Shown here in pieces: positions 1 through 7,850 of a stretch of 55,553 nt of DNA. Both the position numbers and the translations under genes were made by a program. Below the pieces are notes generated by a model, which was not told where the DNA came from, made no database searches, and saw only the letters and a program-made list of their open reading frames with translations. Source of the DNA: Lachnospiraceae bacterium (GTDB lineage Bacteria > Bacillota > Clostridia > Lachnospirales > Lachnospiraceae); the NCBI GenBank assembly GCA_029012365.1, contig JAQXLY010000002.1, positions 1-55,553 of the forward strand, in the 5' to 3' direction. Within the stretch, counting starts at the first letter, position 1, and each line of letters opens with the position of its first letter.

Positions 1-1
1 C

Positions 2-652
2 AGCTTGAAAAGCAAGAAGGGCAAAGACTTCAGCTACAGGGATTTACAGAAGGTCTACACAATCATTTTGTATGAAAAAAGTACGGCAGAATTCAAAACC
101 TGCAACGAAGTATTCGTACATCACGCATCCACTGTCTGTGACAGCGGTCTGGAACTGAATTTCTTACAGGAATTCTACCTCATAGCACTTGACGTATTTG
201 CTAAAAGCGAGTATGCTAAGATTAAGAAACCGAAAGACCGTCTGAACGCCTGGCTGTCCTTCTTCTGTACGGAAAATACAGAGGATGCGATAAAGCTTTG
301 TGAGATTTACCCGTGGCTTTCGGAGGCTTATAAAGAAATGGCAAAGTTTGCAGCCAATCCGGAGGAGTTGATAGGTATGTTTTCAGAAATGTTGCACGAG
401 TTAGACCGTAATACTACCCGCTATATGGTAGACGATATGAGGGAGAAAATAGAAAAGCAGGGGAAAACTATTACCGAGCAACAAGGGACTATTACCGAGC
501 AACAGGGGACTATTACCGAGCTGCAGGGGACTGTTGCCGAACAAAAGGAAGCACTTGCAGAGAAAGATGGAACCATTACAGACCTGCAAAAATTGATTGC
601 CGAGCAAAAGGCGGAAATCAATCGTTTGCTGAAAAATCATAACAACGCTTAA
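2..652 (+). CDS. Rpn-type PD-(D/E)XK nuclease/transposase family protein, C-terminal part (5' end outside window)
   Basis: The reading frame is open from the window edge, so the start lies outside; the TTG at position 5 has no visible Shine-Dalgarno sequence. About 216 residues remain. The early segment (DLQKVYTIILYEKS) is characteristic of the C-terminal half of the Rpn/PD-(D/E)XK nuclease family transposases that are abundant in Lachnospiraceae; the catalytic N-terminal half would be upstream. The last 70 residues form a charged coiled coil built from a heptad repeated four times. Rpn proteins are DNA endonucleases linked to RecA-independent recombination (family knowledge). A second family member lies at 2319-3329, with remnants of a sugar locus between them. 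The family call is fairly secure, the cellular role is not. Confidence 0.75.
   Translation, partial: SLKSKKGKDFSYRDLQKVYTIILYEKSTAEFKTCNEVFVHHASTVCDSGLELNFLQEFYLIALDVFAKSEYAKIKKPKDRLNAWLSFFCTENTEDAIKLCEIYPWLSEAYKEMAKFAANPEELIGMFSEMLHELDRNTTRYMVDDMREKIEKQGKTITEQQGTITEQQGTITELQGTVAEQKEALAEKDGTITDLQKLIAEQKAEINRLLKNHNNA
458..544 (+). repeat. 21-bp in-frame tandem repeat, four units
   Basis: Four consecutive 21-bp units with core ggactattaccgagca encode the heptad T-I-T-E-Q-Q-G (last copies T-I-T-E-L-Q-G and T-V-A-E-Q). The units are almost identical at DNA level, so the repeat number is probably prone to slippage. It extends the coiled-coil tail of the nuclease-family protein by whole heptads. 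Confidence 0.9.
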
Positions 653-669
653 TCGCATCTAATAAAATG

Positions 670-719
670 AGGCGTATGGGAAACTACTACCTTACATGGA
701 ATATGATTCCCATACGCCT
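670..719 (+). terminator. Inverted repeat downstream of Rpn-type gene, possible terminator
   Basis: A perfect 13-bp inverted repeat (AGGCGTATGGGAA / TTCCCATACGCCT) with a 24-nt loop starts 17 bp after the stop codon and is followed by TTATTCT. The long loop and weak T tract make a terminator plausible but not certain. It could equally be the end of a mobile unit or a degraded bidirectional terminator between this gene and the minus-strand remnant at 732. Confidence 0.5.
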
Positions 720-731
720 TATTCTACGTTG

Positions 732-922
732 TCAGACGATATACAGATGCCCGTCCTTCAGTGCCGCCTGTAAGCCGTTTCTCTGTTCCTCCGAATCAAG
801 CAAAACAGAATACTGTGCCCAGCCGGAGTAAAATCCCTCCTTCACCGTCGGAGTCTTTACCACACTATCCAGAGCTTCCGAATACCGCATTCACCGCCTC
901 AAGCTCGTACTCACGGAACGCC
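732..922 (-). pseudogene. Remnant of a DegT/DnrJ/EryC1/StrS sugar aminotransferase
   Basis: The minus strand reads AFREYELEAVNAV and then, one frame over, YSEALDSVVKTP followed by GWAQYSVLLDSEEQRNGLQAAL, ending at a stop at 732-734. Both blocks match the order and spacing of the C-terminal region of PLP-dependent nucleotide-sugar aminotransferases (the E-x-Y/R-x-x-N-A block followed by the VWAQYSI-type strand). A frameshift separates them, the PLP-lysine half is missing, and the tail that normally follows is replaced by LYIV-stop. It sits just downstream, on the same strand, of the HAD-YhcH gene, consistent with one former surface-sugar operon. Recognition is by eye from short blocks. Confidence 0.55.
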
Positions 923-961
923 TATAATTCGACGCGTGACAATCTGAAGTGAGAAATGTAA

Positions 962-1861
962 TTAATCGATAGCTACTTTTCCCACTATCTTAAGAACATG
1001 ACTCGTGTTCTTTATTGAAGCTGCTCCCCTATGAGCGTTTTCAGGAAATAGAACGATATAATCTCCTGTTCTCAATGTCATACTTGCCATTCTCTTAGGT
1101 ACTCGCCAGAAAATTACATCTTTTTCATCGTCGTAATCTTCTTTAACGGTTAGCTTGGAAATATCAACAACATCCATCATTTCTTCCCCGTTAGCCATGA
1201 CCTGAATATCAATATATTTTCTGTGAGATTCCAATTTACATTCATCTGCAGGCTTTGTGTCATATGACTGTATTGAGTAAAAAAACTTGTCGTTTACAAT
1301 AACCTTCTTCCCTGCATCTATTTCAGAAAGCTCTAACTCAGTCAAATATTTAACTGCCTCGTTAACTCTTCGAGCTATCTCTTCATCATCAACCTTTGGT
1401 GCAATAAGCCATTCAGCAAATTCTCGAAGAGCTCCTTCACCGGCTTTGCTTACGCATACATAATCCGCAATCGCTTTAATCTCTTTCACAGCATCACAAG
1501 GGCAACCAACTATACCACCAGCTTCCTGGATTGCGGCCATGCACTTAAGATCAAGAATGTCATCTCCAAAATAGGGGCAGGCCCCAATATTTTCTTCTCC
1601 AACAATCTCTTTTAGTGCAGTTAGCTTATCCATCTTTCCTTGATACACTTCGGTAATGCCAAGCTCATCACATCTATGCTGAACTATCGAGCTATTCATT
1701 GCGGTGATAATTACCGGGACGATGCCGACAGGTTTCAAGATAAAGTTGCTAACGTACCCATCCTTGATAGAGAAAGCTTTCATAGCTTCTCCATTAGGTC
1801 CCATATAGATTTTTCCATCTGTCAACGTACCGTCGACATCTAAAATCAAGTACTTAATCAT
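962..1861 (-). CDS. HAD-family phosphatase (KdsC/NeuA-C-terminal type) fused to a YhcH/YjgK/YiaL (DUF386) domain
   Basis: The 299 residues hold two domains. Residues 1 to about 155 are a KdsC-like HAD phosphatase: motif I DVDGTLTDG with Asp8 and Asp10, a motif II-like ITAMNSS, a conserved Lys near residue 84, and GDD at 99-101. Residues about 165-299 are a YhcH-type cupin with HRKYIDIQ and FPENAHRG. KdsC-like phosphatases dephosphorylate 8/9-carbon acidic sugars, and YhcH proteins occur in sialic-acid-type sugar loci (family knowledge); together they suggest nonulosonic-acid or related surface-sugar metabolism in the cytoplasm. The frame is intact and all key HAD residues are present, although both neighbours (TPP-enzyme piece upstream, aminotransferase remnant downstream) are broken. 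The TPP-enzyme fragment ends 9 bp before this start. Confidence 0.85.
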   Translation of the reverse strand: MIKYLILDVDGTLTDGKIYMGPNGEAMKAFSIKDGYVSNFILKPVGIVPVIITAMNSSIVQHRCDELGITEVYQGKMDKLTALKEIVGEENIGACPYFGDDILDLKCMAAIQEAGGIVGCPCDAVKEIKAIADYVCVSKAGEGALREFAEWLIAPKVDDEEIARRVNEAVKYLTELELSEIDAGKKVIVNDKFFYSIQSYDTKPADECKLESHRKYIDIQVMANGEEMMDVVDISKLTVKEDYDDEKDVIFWRVPKRMASMTLRTGDYIVLFPENAHRGAASIKNTSHVLKIVGKVAID

Positions 1862-1870
1862 ATAGTCACC

Positions 1871-2236
1871 TTACACCCCGATAAGCTCATTAACCATTTC
1901 CAATGTTGCTTCGTCCAGATCTGGCTTAATCGTGCATGTTTCCCATTTGATTTTGGGAATCAGAAGCGTAAGCGAAGGAAGCATGATGTTTAAAAGACAA
2001 GGTTCGTTATCTTCAAGCCAATCTTTGAATCTATCAAGTTCTTCGTAACTGTCCAATGTTGCCGCTTTGATTCCGTAAGCATTTGCTACATGTTCAAAAT
2101 CAGGAACGGTATAGCCGCTCTCTTCTGTAGTGATGCAGAATCTGTCCCCATAAGATCCGTGCTGAATTTCGCTGATTTTTCCCAACTCTCTATTATTAAC
2201 AACTAGAATCTTAATAGGAACCTTGCATTTTTTTAA
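1871..2236 (-). pseudogene. C-terminal fragment of a TPP-dependent (acetolactate-synthase-like) enzyme
   Basis: The frame is open from a stop at 2237-2239 down to 1871, about 121 residues. It begins PIKILVVNNRELGKIS, the end of the TPP-binding domain (NN of the GDG...NN motif), and continues with VPDFEHVANAYGI, typical of the C-terminal domain of acetolactate-synthase-like proteins in polysaccharide loci. The N-terminal two thirds, including GDG and the catalytic Glu, are missing and there is no credible start in the conserved part (the internal ATG at 2185 would begin inside the motif). I read it as a 5'-truncated relic whose breakpoint lies near 2240, next to the Rpn-type gene at 2319. Confidence 0.7.
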
Positions 2237-2318
2237 CTATCCCACTATAATAAGGGCAAAGGAATGTGTGTAGCTCTTTTTCTGCTAAACTTTTTGTATC
2301 ATAAGGAAAGGAGTATGA

Positions 2319-3329
2319 ATGAAACAAAAGACACACATTTCCAACGTATTGGAAGGAAATGACTGCAAGGACCGGTATGATGCCGAGGTCAAGAAGATTC
2401 TGAGCGACAAAACGATTTTGTCATGGATTTTGAAATACACTACCGAAGAATTTGCAAGTACCCCTGTTTCGCAGATTAGGGAGTGTATTGAAGGTAAGCC
2501 GGAGGTAGGAACCCACCGCGTTTATCCGGGACATACGGCAAAACAGAAGCCGGAGGCGATTACGGGAAGCGATACGGTTGACAAAGTTCCAGGCGAGGGA
2601 CAAATCACCTACGACATACGATTTTATGCCGTAACGCCTGACAAAAAACGTATAAAATTAATTATTAATGTTGAGGCGCAGAAGGACTTTAATCCCGGCT
2701 ATGATTTGGTAACGCGGGGTGTCTTCTACTGTACAAGAATGCTCTCAGCACAAAAGGATACCGAATTTGCCGGTGATGATTATGATAGTATGAAAAAGGT
2801 ATATTCTATCTGGATATGCATGGAGGCACCACGCAGTATGGAGTATACCATTACATCCTATAAGCTTGGGCAGAAAAATGTTTACGGTAAAGCTAAGAAA
2901 TGCTTTAGGTATGACCTGATGGAAGTTGTCATGGTCTGTCTCGGAAGGGAAGAAGCCGCATCCCGCGGAAACAGACTGCACGGCATGCTGAGTACGCTGT
3001 TATCCGAAAAGCTGCGGCCTGAGGAAAAGGAAAAAATCTTATCCGATAAATATGATATTGATACTTCGAAAGAGCTGGAAGGAGGCCTTAGACAAATGTG
3101 TAATTTAAGTGATTTGGTAGAGGAAAGAGGTATTAAAAAAGGCTTGGAGATTGGTAGGGAGGAAGGAAGAGAGGAAGGAAGAGAGAAAGGAAAAGTTGAA
3201 ACTCTGTTTTCACTAGTCTGTAAAAAAGTAGAAAAAAACAAGTCCCTCGCCCAGATTGCAGATGAACTGGAAGAATCTGTGGATACCATTCTTCCGCTTT
3301 ACAATCAGGCAATGCAGGAAAAAATATGA
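2319..3329 (+). CDS. Rpn-family PD-(D/E)XK nuclease / transposase-like protein
   Basis: 336 residues, starting at an ATG 8 nt after AAGGAAAGGAG. The nuclease core is visible: Asp in YDIRFYA near residue 109 and the E-x-Q motif in NVEAQ near residue 130, the variant used by Rpn/transposase_31-type proteins. This is followed by the usual helical middle (YSIWICMEAP) and a charged tail carrying GREEGREEGREKG, encoded by a 12-bp tandem repeat at about 3153-3191. Known relatives are Mg2+-dependent DNA endonucleases that stimulate recombination; whether this copy moves DNA is unknown. It lies next to the breakpoint of the TPP-enzyme relic, which fits a role in local rearrangement (inference). A strong terminator follows. 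Confidence 0.85.
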   Translation: MKQKTHISNVLEGNDCKDRYDAEVKKILSDKTILSWILKYTTEEFASTPVSQIRECIEGKPEVGTHRVYPGHTAKQKPEAITGSDTVDKVPGEGQITYDIRFYAVTPDKKRIKLIINVEAQKDFNPGYDLVTRGVFYCTRMLSAQKDTEFAGDDYDSMKKVYSIWICMEAPRSMEYTITSYKLGQKNVYGKAKKCFRYDLMEVVMVCLGREEAASRGNRLHGMLSTLLSEKLRPEEKEKILSDKYDIDTSKELEGGLRQMCNLSDLVEERGIKKGLEIGREEGREEGREKGKVETLFSLVCKKVEKNKSLAQIADELEESVDTILPLYNQAMQEKI

Positions 3330-3338
3330 CTTATTAAA

Positions 3339-3368
3339 GGTGGAGCTGTCATACGGACAGCTCCACTT
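3339..3368 (+). terminator. Rho-independent terminator between convergent genes
   Basis: An 11-12-bp GC-rich stem (GTGGAGCTGTC / GACAGCTCCAC) closes a 5-nt loop 10 bp after the nuclease stop codon. The T tract on the plus strand is short (CTTG), so the hairpin may serve both convergent genes. Confidence 0.7.
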
Positions 3369-3381
3369 GCACATTACACGG

Positions 3382-4509
3382 CTATACTGCATTTTTAGGT
3401 GTTAACCGCTCCATCTGTGCTCTTTTTTGTTGCATCGAAGGATGAACATAAACGGAAAGAGTCGTTGTAATACCCGAGTGTCCAAGTATTTCCGATAATG
3501 ATTTGGTATCAAAGCCCATCTCCACACAACGGGTAGCAAAGGTATGACGTAATGTATGAAATGAATAGCTTCCTATTGCATTTTTAATAAGATACTTTCT
3601 ATAACGAACATAGTACTGATGCGGCTCTGTAGGGTGCGTGGTTCCCGTTAAAATATAACAATCCCCGCTACATCTGTGTTTTTCTAAATGCTTCGCTAAA
3701 AACGCCGGTAACGGAATTGTCCGGACAGAGCTTTCCGTCTTCGGCTCTCCGATAATCACCTTTGTTCTGTTCGGTGTATGAGGGTTCAGGTCTGCAATCC
3801 GTTCTACGGTACGGCATATGTTAAGTGTTGAATTTGCAAAATCAATATCAGACCAACGTAAACCACAGAGCTCACCTATTCTTATCCCCGTAAAAAGTGA
3901 TAACAAAATGCCAAGGCTCACTGTGTCTTCAGAGCTTAATAAACATTGTTCCATCTTTATGCGTTTTTCGTCTTCCAGTGTTTTTACCACTCTTTTCTTT
4001 CTCTGCGGATACCGTATTTTTCCAATAACCTGACAAGAGACTCCATTTTCGTATCCGTATCGCAGAATTGCTTTTAAAACGCACAAAATGTCCGTAACGG
4101 TTTTCGGGGAAAGACCTTCTCCCAATGTTCCTCCCTTTTCAAGTAAAAACACCGTCAGGTCACTGACCGTCTTTGAATCAAGCTTTGTAACGTGGCATTC
4201 TCCGAGCTGCGGTGCCAGATATTTTGACACAATACGATGATATCTTGTATAGGTTGATTCCTTTACATTCATTTTTCTATCCAAAAGCCACAAATTCGCC
4301 AGATAAAGAAATTTTTCATTGTCATTTGTAACTAAGGACTCCTGTTGCTTTAATTTTGCCCGCTCCATGTCTCTCTTTTCCTTTACCTCCTCATAAGTAG
4401 CACCGTATAGGTAACGATATTTTGCTTTTCCGGCTTCGTAATGATGGATATACCTTGCTTCCCATCGTCCGTCCTTTCGCCTGAAAATGTTTTCACCTGT
4501 TCTTGACAT
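3382..4509 (-). CDS. Tyrosine recombinase / phage-type site-specific integrase
   Basis: 375 residues with RBS AAAGGAG before the ATG. The order of domains is that of Tn916/phage integrases: an N-terminal arm-binding region (about 8-50), a SAM-like core-binding domain (about 65-160), and the catalytic domain with Arg210 (TGIRIGELCGLRW), Lys near 257, His318-x-x-Arg321 (HTLRHTF), His344 (LGHSGI) and nucleophile Tyr354 (LSVYVHP). All catalytic residues are present, so the enzyme should be active. No excisionase, tRNA gene or other element genes adjoin it, so it looks like a solitary integrase or the stub of an excised element. Directly behind its promoter side is a plus-strand promoter-terminator unit (4633-4806). 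Confidence 0.93.
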   Translation of the reverse strand: MSRTGENIFRRKDGRWEARYIHHYEAGKAKYRYLYGATYEEVKEKRDMERAKLKQQESLVTNDNEKFLYLANLWLLDRKMNVKESTYTRYHRIVSKYLAPQLGECHVTKLDSKTVSDLTVFLLEKGGTLGEGLSPKTVTDILCVLKAILRYGYENGVSCQVIGKIRYPQRKKRVVKTLEDEKRIKMEQCLLSSEDTVSLGILLSLFTGIRIGELCGLRWSDIDFANSTLNICRTVERIADLNPHTPNRTKVIIGEPKTESSVRTIPLPAFLAKHLEKHRCSGDCYILTGTTHPTEPHQYYVRYRKYLIKNAIGSYSFHTLRHTFATRCVEMGFDTKSLSEILGHSGITTTLSVYVHPSMQQKRAQMERLTPKNAV

Positions 4510-4632
4510 AATGAACTCCTTTCATTTTGACACTGAATTTGACTACATATTAAATAGTACAACAGAAATCAATGTGAGCACGAAAAACGATTATACTGTC
4601 GGAGTAAAATTGAACTAAAAAGTCTGGGGTAG

Positions 4633-4661
4633 TTGACAAATATCCGGTCGTATGATAGAAT
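4633..4661 (+). promoter_or_regulatory. Strong sigma-A promoter driving a short transcript
   Basis: TTGACA at 4633-4638 and TAGAAT at 4656-4661 are separated by exactly 17 bp. An overlapping TATGAT at 4651-4656 is an alternative -10 with worse spacing. No plus-strand gene follows before the terminator at 4767. Confidence 0.8.
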
Positions 4662-4667
4662 CATGTA

Positions 4668-4806
4668 GGTTGTTAATTATTTTTTTGTTGCTGTCATGTT
4701 TGAATACTTAGACTGTAATGAAGTGCTGTACTTCATTACACATTGAAAAATCTTTATAAAACAAAAGAGTGTCTCAGTCGTTTCCGATTTGAGACACCCT
4801 TTTTAT
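4668..4806 (+). ncRNA. Candidate small RNA or attenuator leader (about 140 nt)
   Basis: Between the promoter at 4633 and the terminator at 4767 the transcript would contain a perfect 10-bp hairpin, TGTAATGAAG / CTTCATTACA, at 4714-4740 with a 7-nt loop, and then the terminator stem. The 16-codon frame at 4696-4746 (M-F-E-Y-L-D-C-N-E-V-L-Y-F-I-T-H) overlaps the hairpin but has no convincing Shine-Dalgarno sequence. The layout (promoter, short frame over a hairpin, terminator) is that of a regulatory RNA or of an attenuated leader that has lost its downstream gene. The function is unknown. Confidence 0.5.
4767..4806 (+). terminator. Rho-independent terminator
   Basis: Stem GTGTCTCA (4769-4776) pairs with TGAGACAC (4790-4797), extended by an outer G-C pair, with a 13-nt loop and followed by CCTTTTTATTT. 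This is a classical terminator on the plus strand. The exchanger gene on the minus strand ends 76 bp further on. Confidence 0.85.
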
Positions 4807-4881
4807 TTCTATTACTCTTCTCTTTTTTAATTACGTATTCCCATTACTTTCTCATACTTCCCCCGGTAATCCCATTAAGTC

Positions 4882-5844
4882 TTAGGCACATTGCAATGTG
4901 ACAACCAGATATGCCGCATATATGAGGAGTAACAAAGCACCCTGCCATCTGCTGAATTTAGACTTTATCATTGTCGGAACTACTGCCACAAGACAAACCA
5001 GAAGGCATACCGGCAAATCGATTCTTGCCGCGGATTCGGCTAATGGAAGCGCCTTTCCTGACACTAAGGCAGACAGCGGCATGATAAGCGTCATGTCAAT
5101 AATATTTGCTCCGAGGATATTCCCGACAGAAAGCGCGGACTGCTTCTTTACGATTGCCGTAACCGTTGTAATCAGCTCCGGAAGAGATGTGCCGACCGCC
5201 ACCAGCGTCACTCCGATGATACGCTCGGATACACCAAATACACGTGCCAGTTCACTTCCGTTATCTACTAATAAATCGGCTCCCCACACAATTCCTATTG
5301 TACCGATGACAAACTTGATGATATTTGTAATCACAACTTTTTTCTGCTTAAGAGACGGATCCTTTTCCTCCTTTCCCTCACGCGCCATCGTCTTTTTAGC
5401 ACTTCCTACATTCTCTACACAGAACACAATAAAAACAAGAATCAAAATCACCGAAAAGGCAATATTAACCTTACCAAAGAAACCGCAGCCCACAATAAGA
5501 AGCGCTGCAAGGCACATCAAAATGCCTTTCATCAGATAATCACTGCGTTTAATTATACCCGGCATGCAAACCAGAGAAATCGCCATAATCAGACCTACGT
5601 TTGCCGTCACACTTCCCACAGCATTACCTACCGCCATATCTACCTTTCCCTGGGATGCTGCCATGACAGACACTAACATCTCCGGCAACGTGGTGGCGAT
5701 ACTGACTACCGTTGCACCGACAATCAGCTTCGGAATCCCGCTGACCTCTGCCATCCATGACGCCGCATCCACAAAGAAATCACCGCCCTTAATGACAAAT
5801 AAAACTCCTACTGCAAATAAAAGAATCGTAACCGCAAGCTCCAT
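4882..5844 (-). CDS. CaCA-family Na+(K+)/Ca2+ exchanger, YrbG type
   Basis: 320 residues, almost entirely hydrophobic with about ten membrane segments. Two inverted alpha repeats are clear: the first with TTLPEMLVSV and GNAVGSVTANVGL (about residues 50-90), the second with GTSLPELITTVTA and GNILGANIIDMTL (about 215-260); the GNxxGSN/GAN segments and the acidic residues in them form the ion sites. A loop of charged residues (about 145-170) separates the halves. Such proteins export Ca2+ in exchange for Na+ across the cytoplasmic membrane. It is a single-gene unit with RBS CAGGAGGACG before the ATG and its own promoter upstream. Confidence 0.92.
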   Translation of the reverse strand: MELAVTILLFAVGVLFVIKGGDFFVDAASWMAEVSGIPKLIVGATVVSIATTLPEMLVSVMAASQGKVDMAVGNAVGSVTANVGLIMAISLVCMPGIIKRSDYLMKGILMCLAALLIVGCGFFGKVNIAFSVILILVFIVFCVENVGSAKKTMAREGKEEKDPSLKQKKVVITNIIKFVIGTIGIVWGADLLVDNGSELARVFGVSERIIGVTLVAVGTSLPELITTVTAIVKKQSALSVGNILGANIIDMTLIMPLSALVSGKALPLAESAARIDLPVCLLVCLVAVVPTMIKSKFSRWQGALLLLIYAAYLVVTLQCA

Positions 5845-5897
5845 CCGAACGTCCTCCTGACATTTCTGTCTTCTTCTTTTTGTTAAATCATTACCCT

Positions 5898-5926
5898 ATT
5901 CTACACTTTCCAAACAGTTCTGTCAA
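5898..5926 (-). promoter_or_regulatory. Promoter of the exchanger gene
   Basis: On the minus strand, TTGACA (5926-5921) is followed after 17 bp by TAGAAT (5903-5898), 54 bp before the start codon. Confidence 0.8.
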
Positions 5927-6015
5927 TCGGCAGGGATTCTTTTTTAGACAGCCCTTAGGAAAGCACCAAATTAATCAATGCTTCCTTAGACCTATAACAA
6001 GGCTATGAACATTCG

Positions 6016-6918
6016 TCACTCTGTTCCTTCCTCCGGAAAATAAACTCTGATTTTCAGCCTTTCCTTTTCATATTGCGCCGTTATACTTCCCCCCATCTGC
6101 TCCACCAGAGTTTTCGCAATGGAAAGTCCCAGCCCTGTGGACTTTCTGGCAGCTTCCACTGTATAAAAACGGTCAAACAGCTTCCCGACCTGTACCTCAT
6201 CCAGTCCGGACGCCTGATTTACAAAATCCATTTCCCCGTTCTCCGATAATGTGATTTCCAAATCTCCGTCACTGTATTTCAGAGCATTATTCAGCAAATT
6301 AGAAAACACCCTGGACAAAGCGGAACAATCCAACACGCGGATTACCTTCTTATGAGGCATCCTGATTTCCGGCGTAATTCCACGTTCCGTAAGCACGGCA
6401 TAAAATGCCGCAATGCTTTCTTCCAATACTCCGTTTAGCACAACCGGCTCTTTTGTAAGTTCTTTTCCTTCCGCCAAAATAACGGAATAGCGGAAAAGCT
6501 CCTCCGTCAGCTGTGACAATAACTCCGCTCTGTTCCGAATCATCTCAATGTACTTGGCAACCGATTCTGACATTTTCTCTTCTTCCAATAAGTCCAGATA
6601 CCCCCAGATGGCGGTCAGCGGTGTACGCAGGTCGTGGGAAATATTTGTAACCGCATTCTTAAGCTCCGAATCCCCCTGTTCAAAGCGATGTCTTTGTTCC
6701 CGCAGCTTACGTAACTGCCTGTTTATCTCGTTTGTAAGTTGTCGTATATACTTATCACGACTTGCTGTATCAATCAAGGTATTCGTGTCGGTTATGAGCC
6801 GTTCGGCAAAGTCAGACGCAATATTCTTTACCGACCTTTGCATTCTGTCTATTTTTATTATCAGAACAATAATTATCACCGCCATACTACCGATAACGGT
6901 CCACAACCAGACTTCCAT
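6016..6918 (-). CDS. Sensor histidine kinase of an ABC-transporter-linked two-component system
   Basis: 300 residues. A single membrane segment (residues 5-22) is followed directly by a signalling helix, the dimerisation domain with phospho-acceptor His95 (ISHDLRTPLTAIWGY), an N box (NLLNNALKYSDG), and a G2-type box (STGLGLSIAKTL). There is almost no extracellular part, as in intramembrane-sensing kinases that read the state of a partner ABC transporter. It is the last gene of a minus-strand set: response regulator, ABC ATPase, ABC-2 permease, kinase. It probably phosphorylates the regulator at 8847-9515; the stimulus (perhaps a peptide antibiotic) is inferred from layout only. Confidence 0.92.
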   Translation of the reverse strand: MEVWLWTVIGSMAVIIIVLIIKIDRMQRSVKNIASDFAERLITDTNTLIDTASRDKYIRQLTNEINRQLRKLREQRHRFEQGDSELKNAVTNISHDLRTPLTAIWGYLDLLEEEKMSESVAKYIEMIRNRAELLSQLTEELFRYSVILAEGKELTKEPVVLNGVLEESIAAFYAVLTERGITPEIRMPHKKVIRVLDCSALSRVFSNLLNNALKYSDGDLEITLSENGEMDFVNQASGLDEVQVGKLFDRFYTVEAARKSTGLGLSIAKTLVEQMGGSITAQYEKERLKIRVYFPEEGTE

Positions 6919-7004
6919 AGCTACCTCCTTACTACTCTTTTTTTGAATTTACCAAGTAAGCATCTATTTTCCTACATACCTTCTACTCCCGTTTGTCCCA
7001 TACC

Positions 7005-7850
7005 TTACTTCAAATCCTTCCGTCTGAAAAAGTACCAGCCGCCCAAGGAGGTACCGACTGTAACTATAAGTGAATAAACCGGTAATACGGCGAGATTTTT
7101 CGGCGGTTCCTCACTGAAGGCATACTCCAGCATCTGACTGCACGGTTGAAAATCCATTATAAATTCATAGACCTTTCGCTTCGTTCCCCTTAAATAATTC
7201 GGATTCGGTACCGGTTCTCCCTGCACAATCTGTCCTTCCTCATTCATTATAAAACTGCTTTCGATATACTCCGGTGCCTGAAGCTTGCTGTAAACCGTCA
7301 CTCCTGCCATAGTCAGTGCCAGTGCCGTAAGAATTGCCACAACCACTCCCGTTGATTTACTGTGTATCAGCATGGCAAGGAGTAAAAACAGAGAAACCAT
7401 CGCGACCACCGTTACAATACTTGCCAGAGAGCAAAGCACCAGTGTCCGCACCGGCGTTTCAAACGGCTCAAGCAGCAGACAGCCGAGCCCGGCTATCGTT
7501 ACAATGTAAACAACGTGCATCATAAGAGCTGCGGATACGCAAACCACCCAGTTCGCACCGTAAATTTCTCCTCTGGTATGTCCTACCGCCAGCTTATTTC
7601 GTATTGTTCCGTCGCTGTAATCCGTTCCGACCCAGATGCCGGTAAAAACAGCTGCTATAATACCAAAATAGATACCACCCGCAAACCATAATCCGTCCGC
7701 TGTATGGAAAGCATACTCCGGTGCAATCAGTAAATCGCGAAACCGTGTCCCTACCGCAAATACCGCAAACCCAAACTCAAACAACATGCACAGCCGGAAA
7801 ATCATACTATGAAACAACCGTGAAAAATTTGCAGAAATCAATTTACTCAT
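7005..7850 (-). CDS. ABC-2 type transporter permease
   Basis: About 281 residues and six membrane segments, with a large extracytoplasmic loop (about residues 185-235) before the last segment and the C-terminal end GWYFFRRKDLK, typical of ABC-2 permeases of the lantibiotic-immunity/antibiotic export kind. The ATG at 7850 is preceded by GGAGG with 8-nt spacing and overlaps the end of the ATPase gene by 8 bp (ATGAGTAA), so translation is probably coupled; a GTG nine bases upstream (7859) is less likely. It pairs with the ATPase at 7843-8757. The substrate is unknown. Confidence 0.88.
   Translation of the reverse strand: MSKLISANFSRLFHSMIFRLCMLFEFGFAVFAVGTRFRDLLIAPEYAFHTADGLWFAGGIYFGIIAAVFTGIWVGTDYSDGTIRNKLAVGHTRGEIYGANWVVCVSAALMMHVVYIVTIAGLGCLLLEPFETPVRTLVLCSLASIVTVVAMVSLFLLLAMLIHSKSTGVVVAILTALALTMAGVTVYSKLQAPEYIESSFIMNEEGQIVQGEPVPNPNYLRGTKRKVYEFIMDFQPCSQMLEYAFSEEPPKNLAVLPVYSLIVTVGTSLGGWYFFRRKDLK

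Noticed and set aside
401..658. Two overlapping minus-strand frames rich in Leu/Gly or Ser/Val.
   Set aside because: They are complements of the 21-bp tandem repeat in the Rpn-type gene and have no start signals.
761..952. Plus-strand frame of 63 codons (proline/serine-rich).
   Set aside because: It is the complement of the aminotransferase remnant on the minus strand, has no RBS and an artificial composition.
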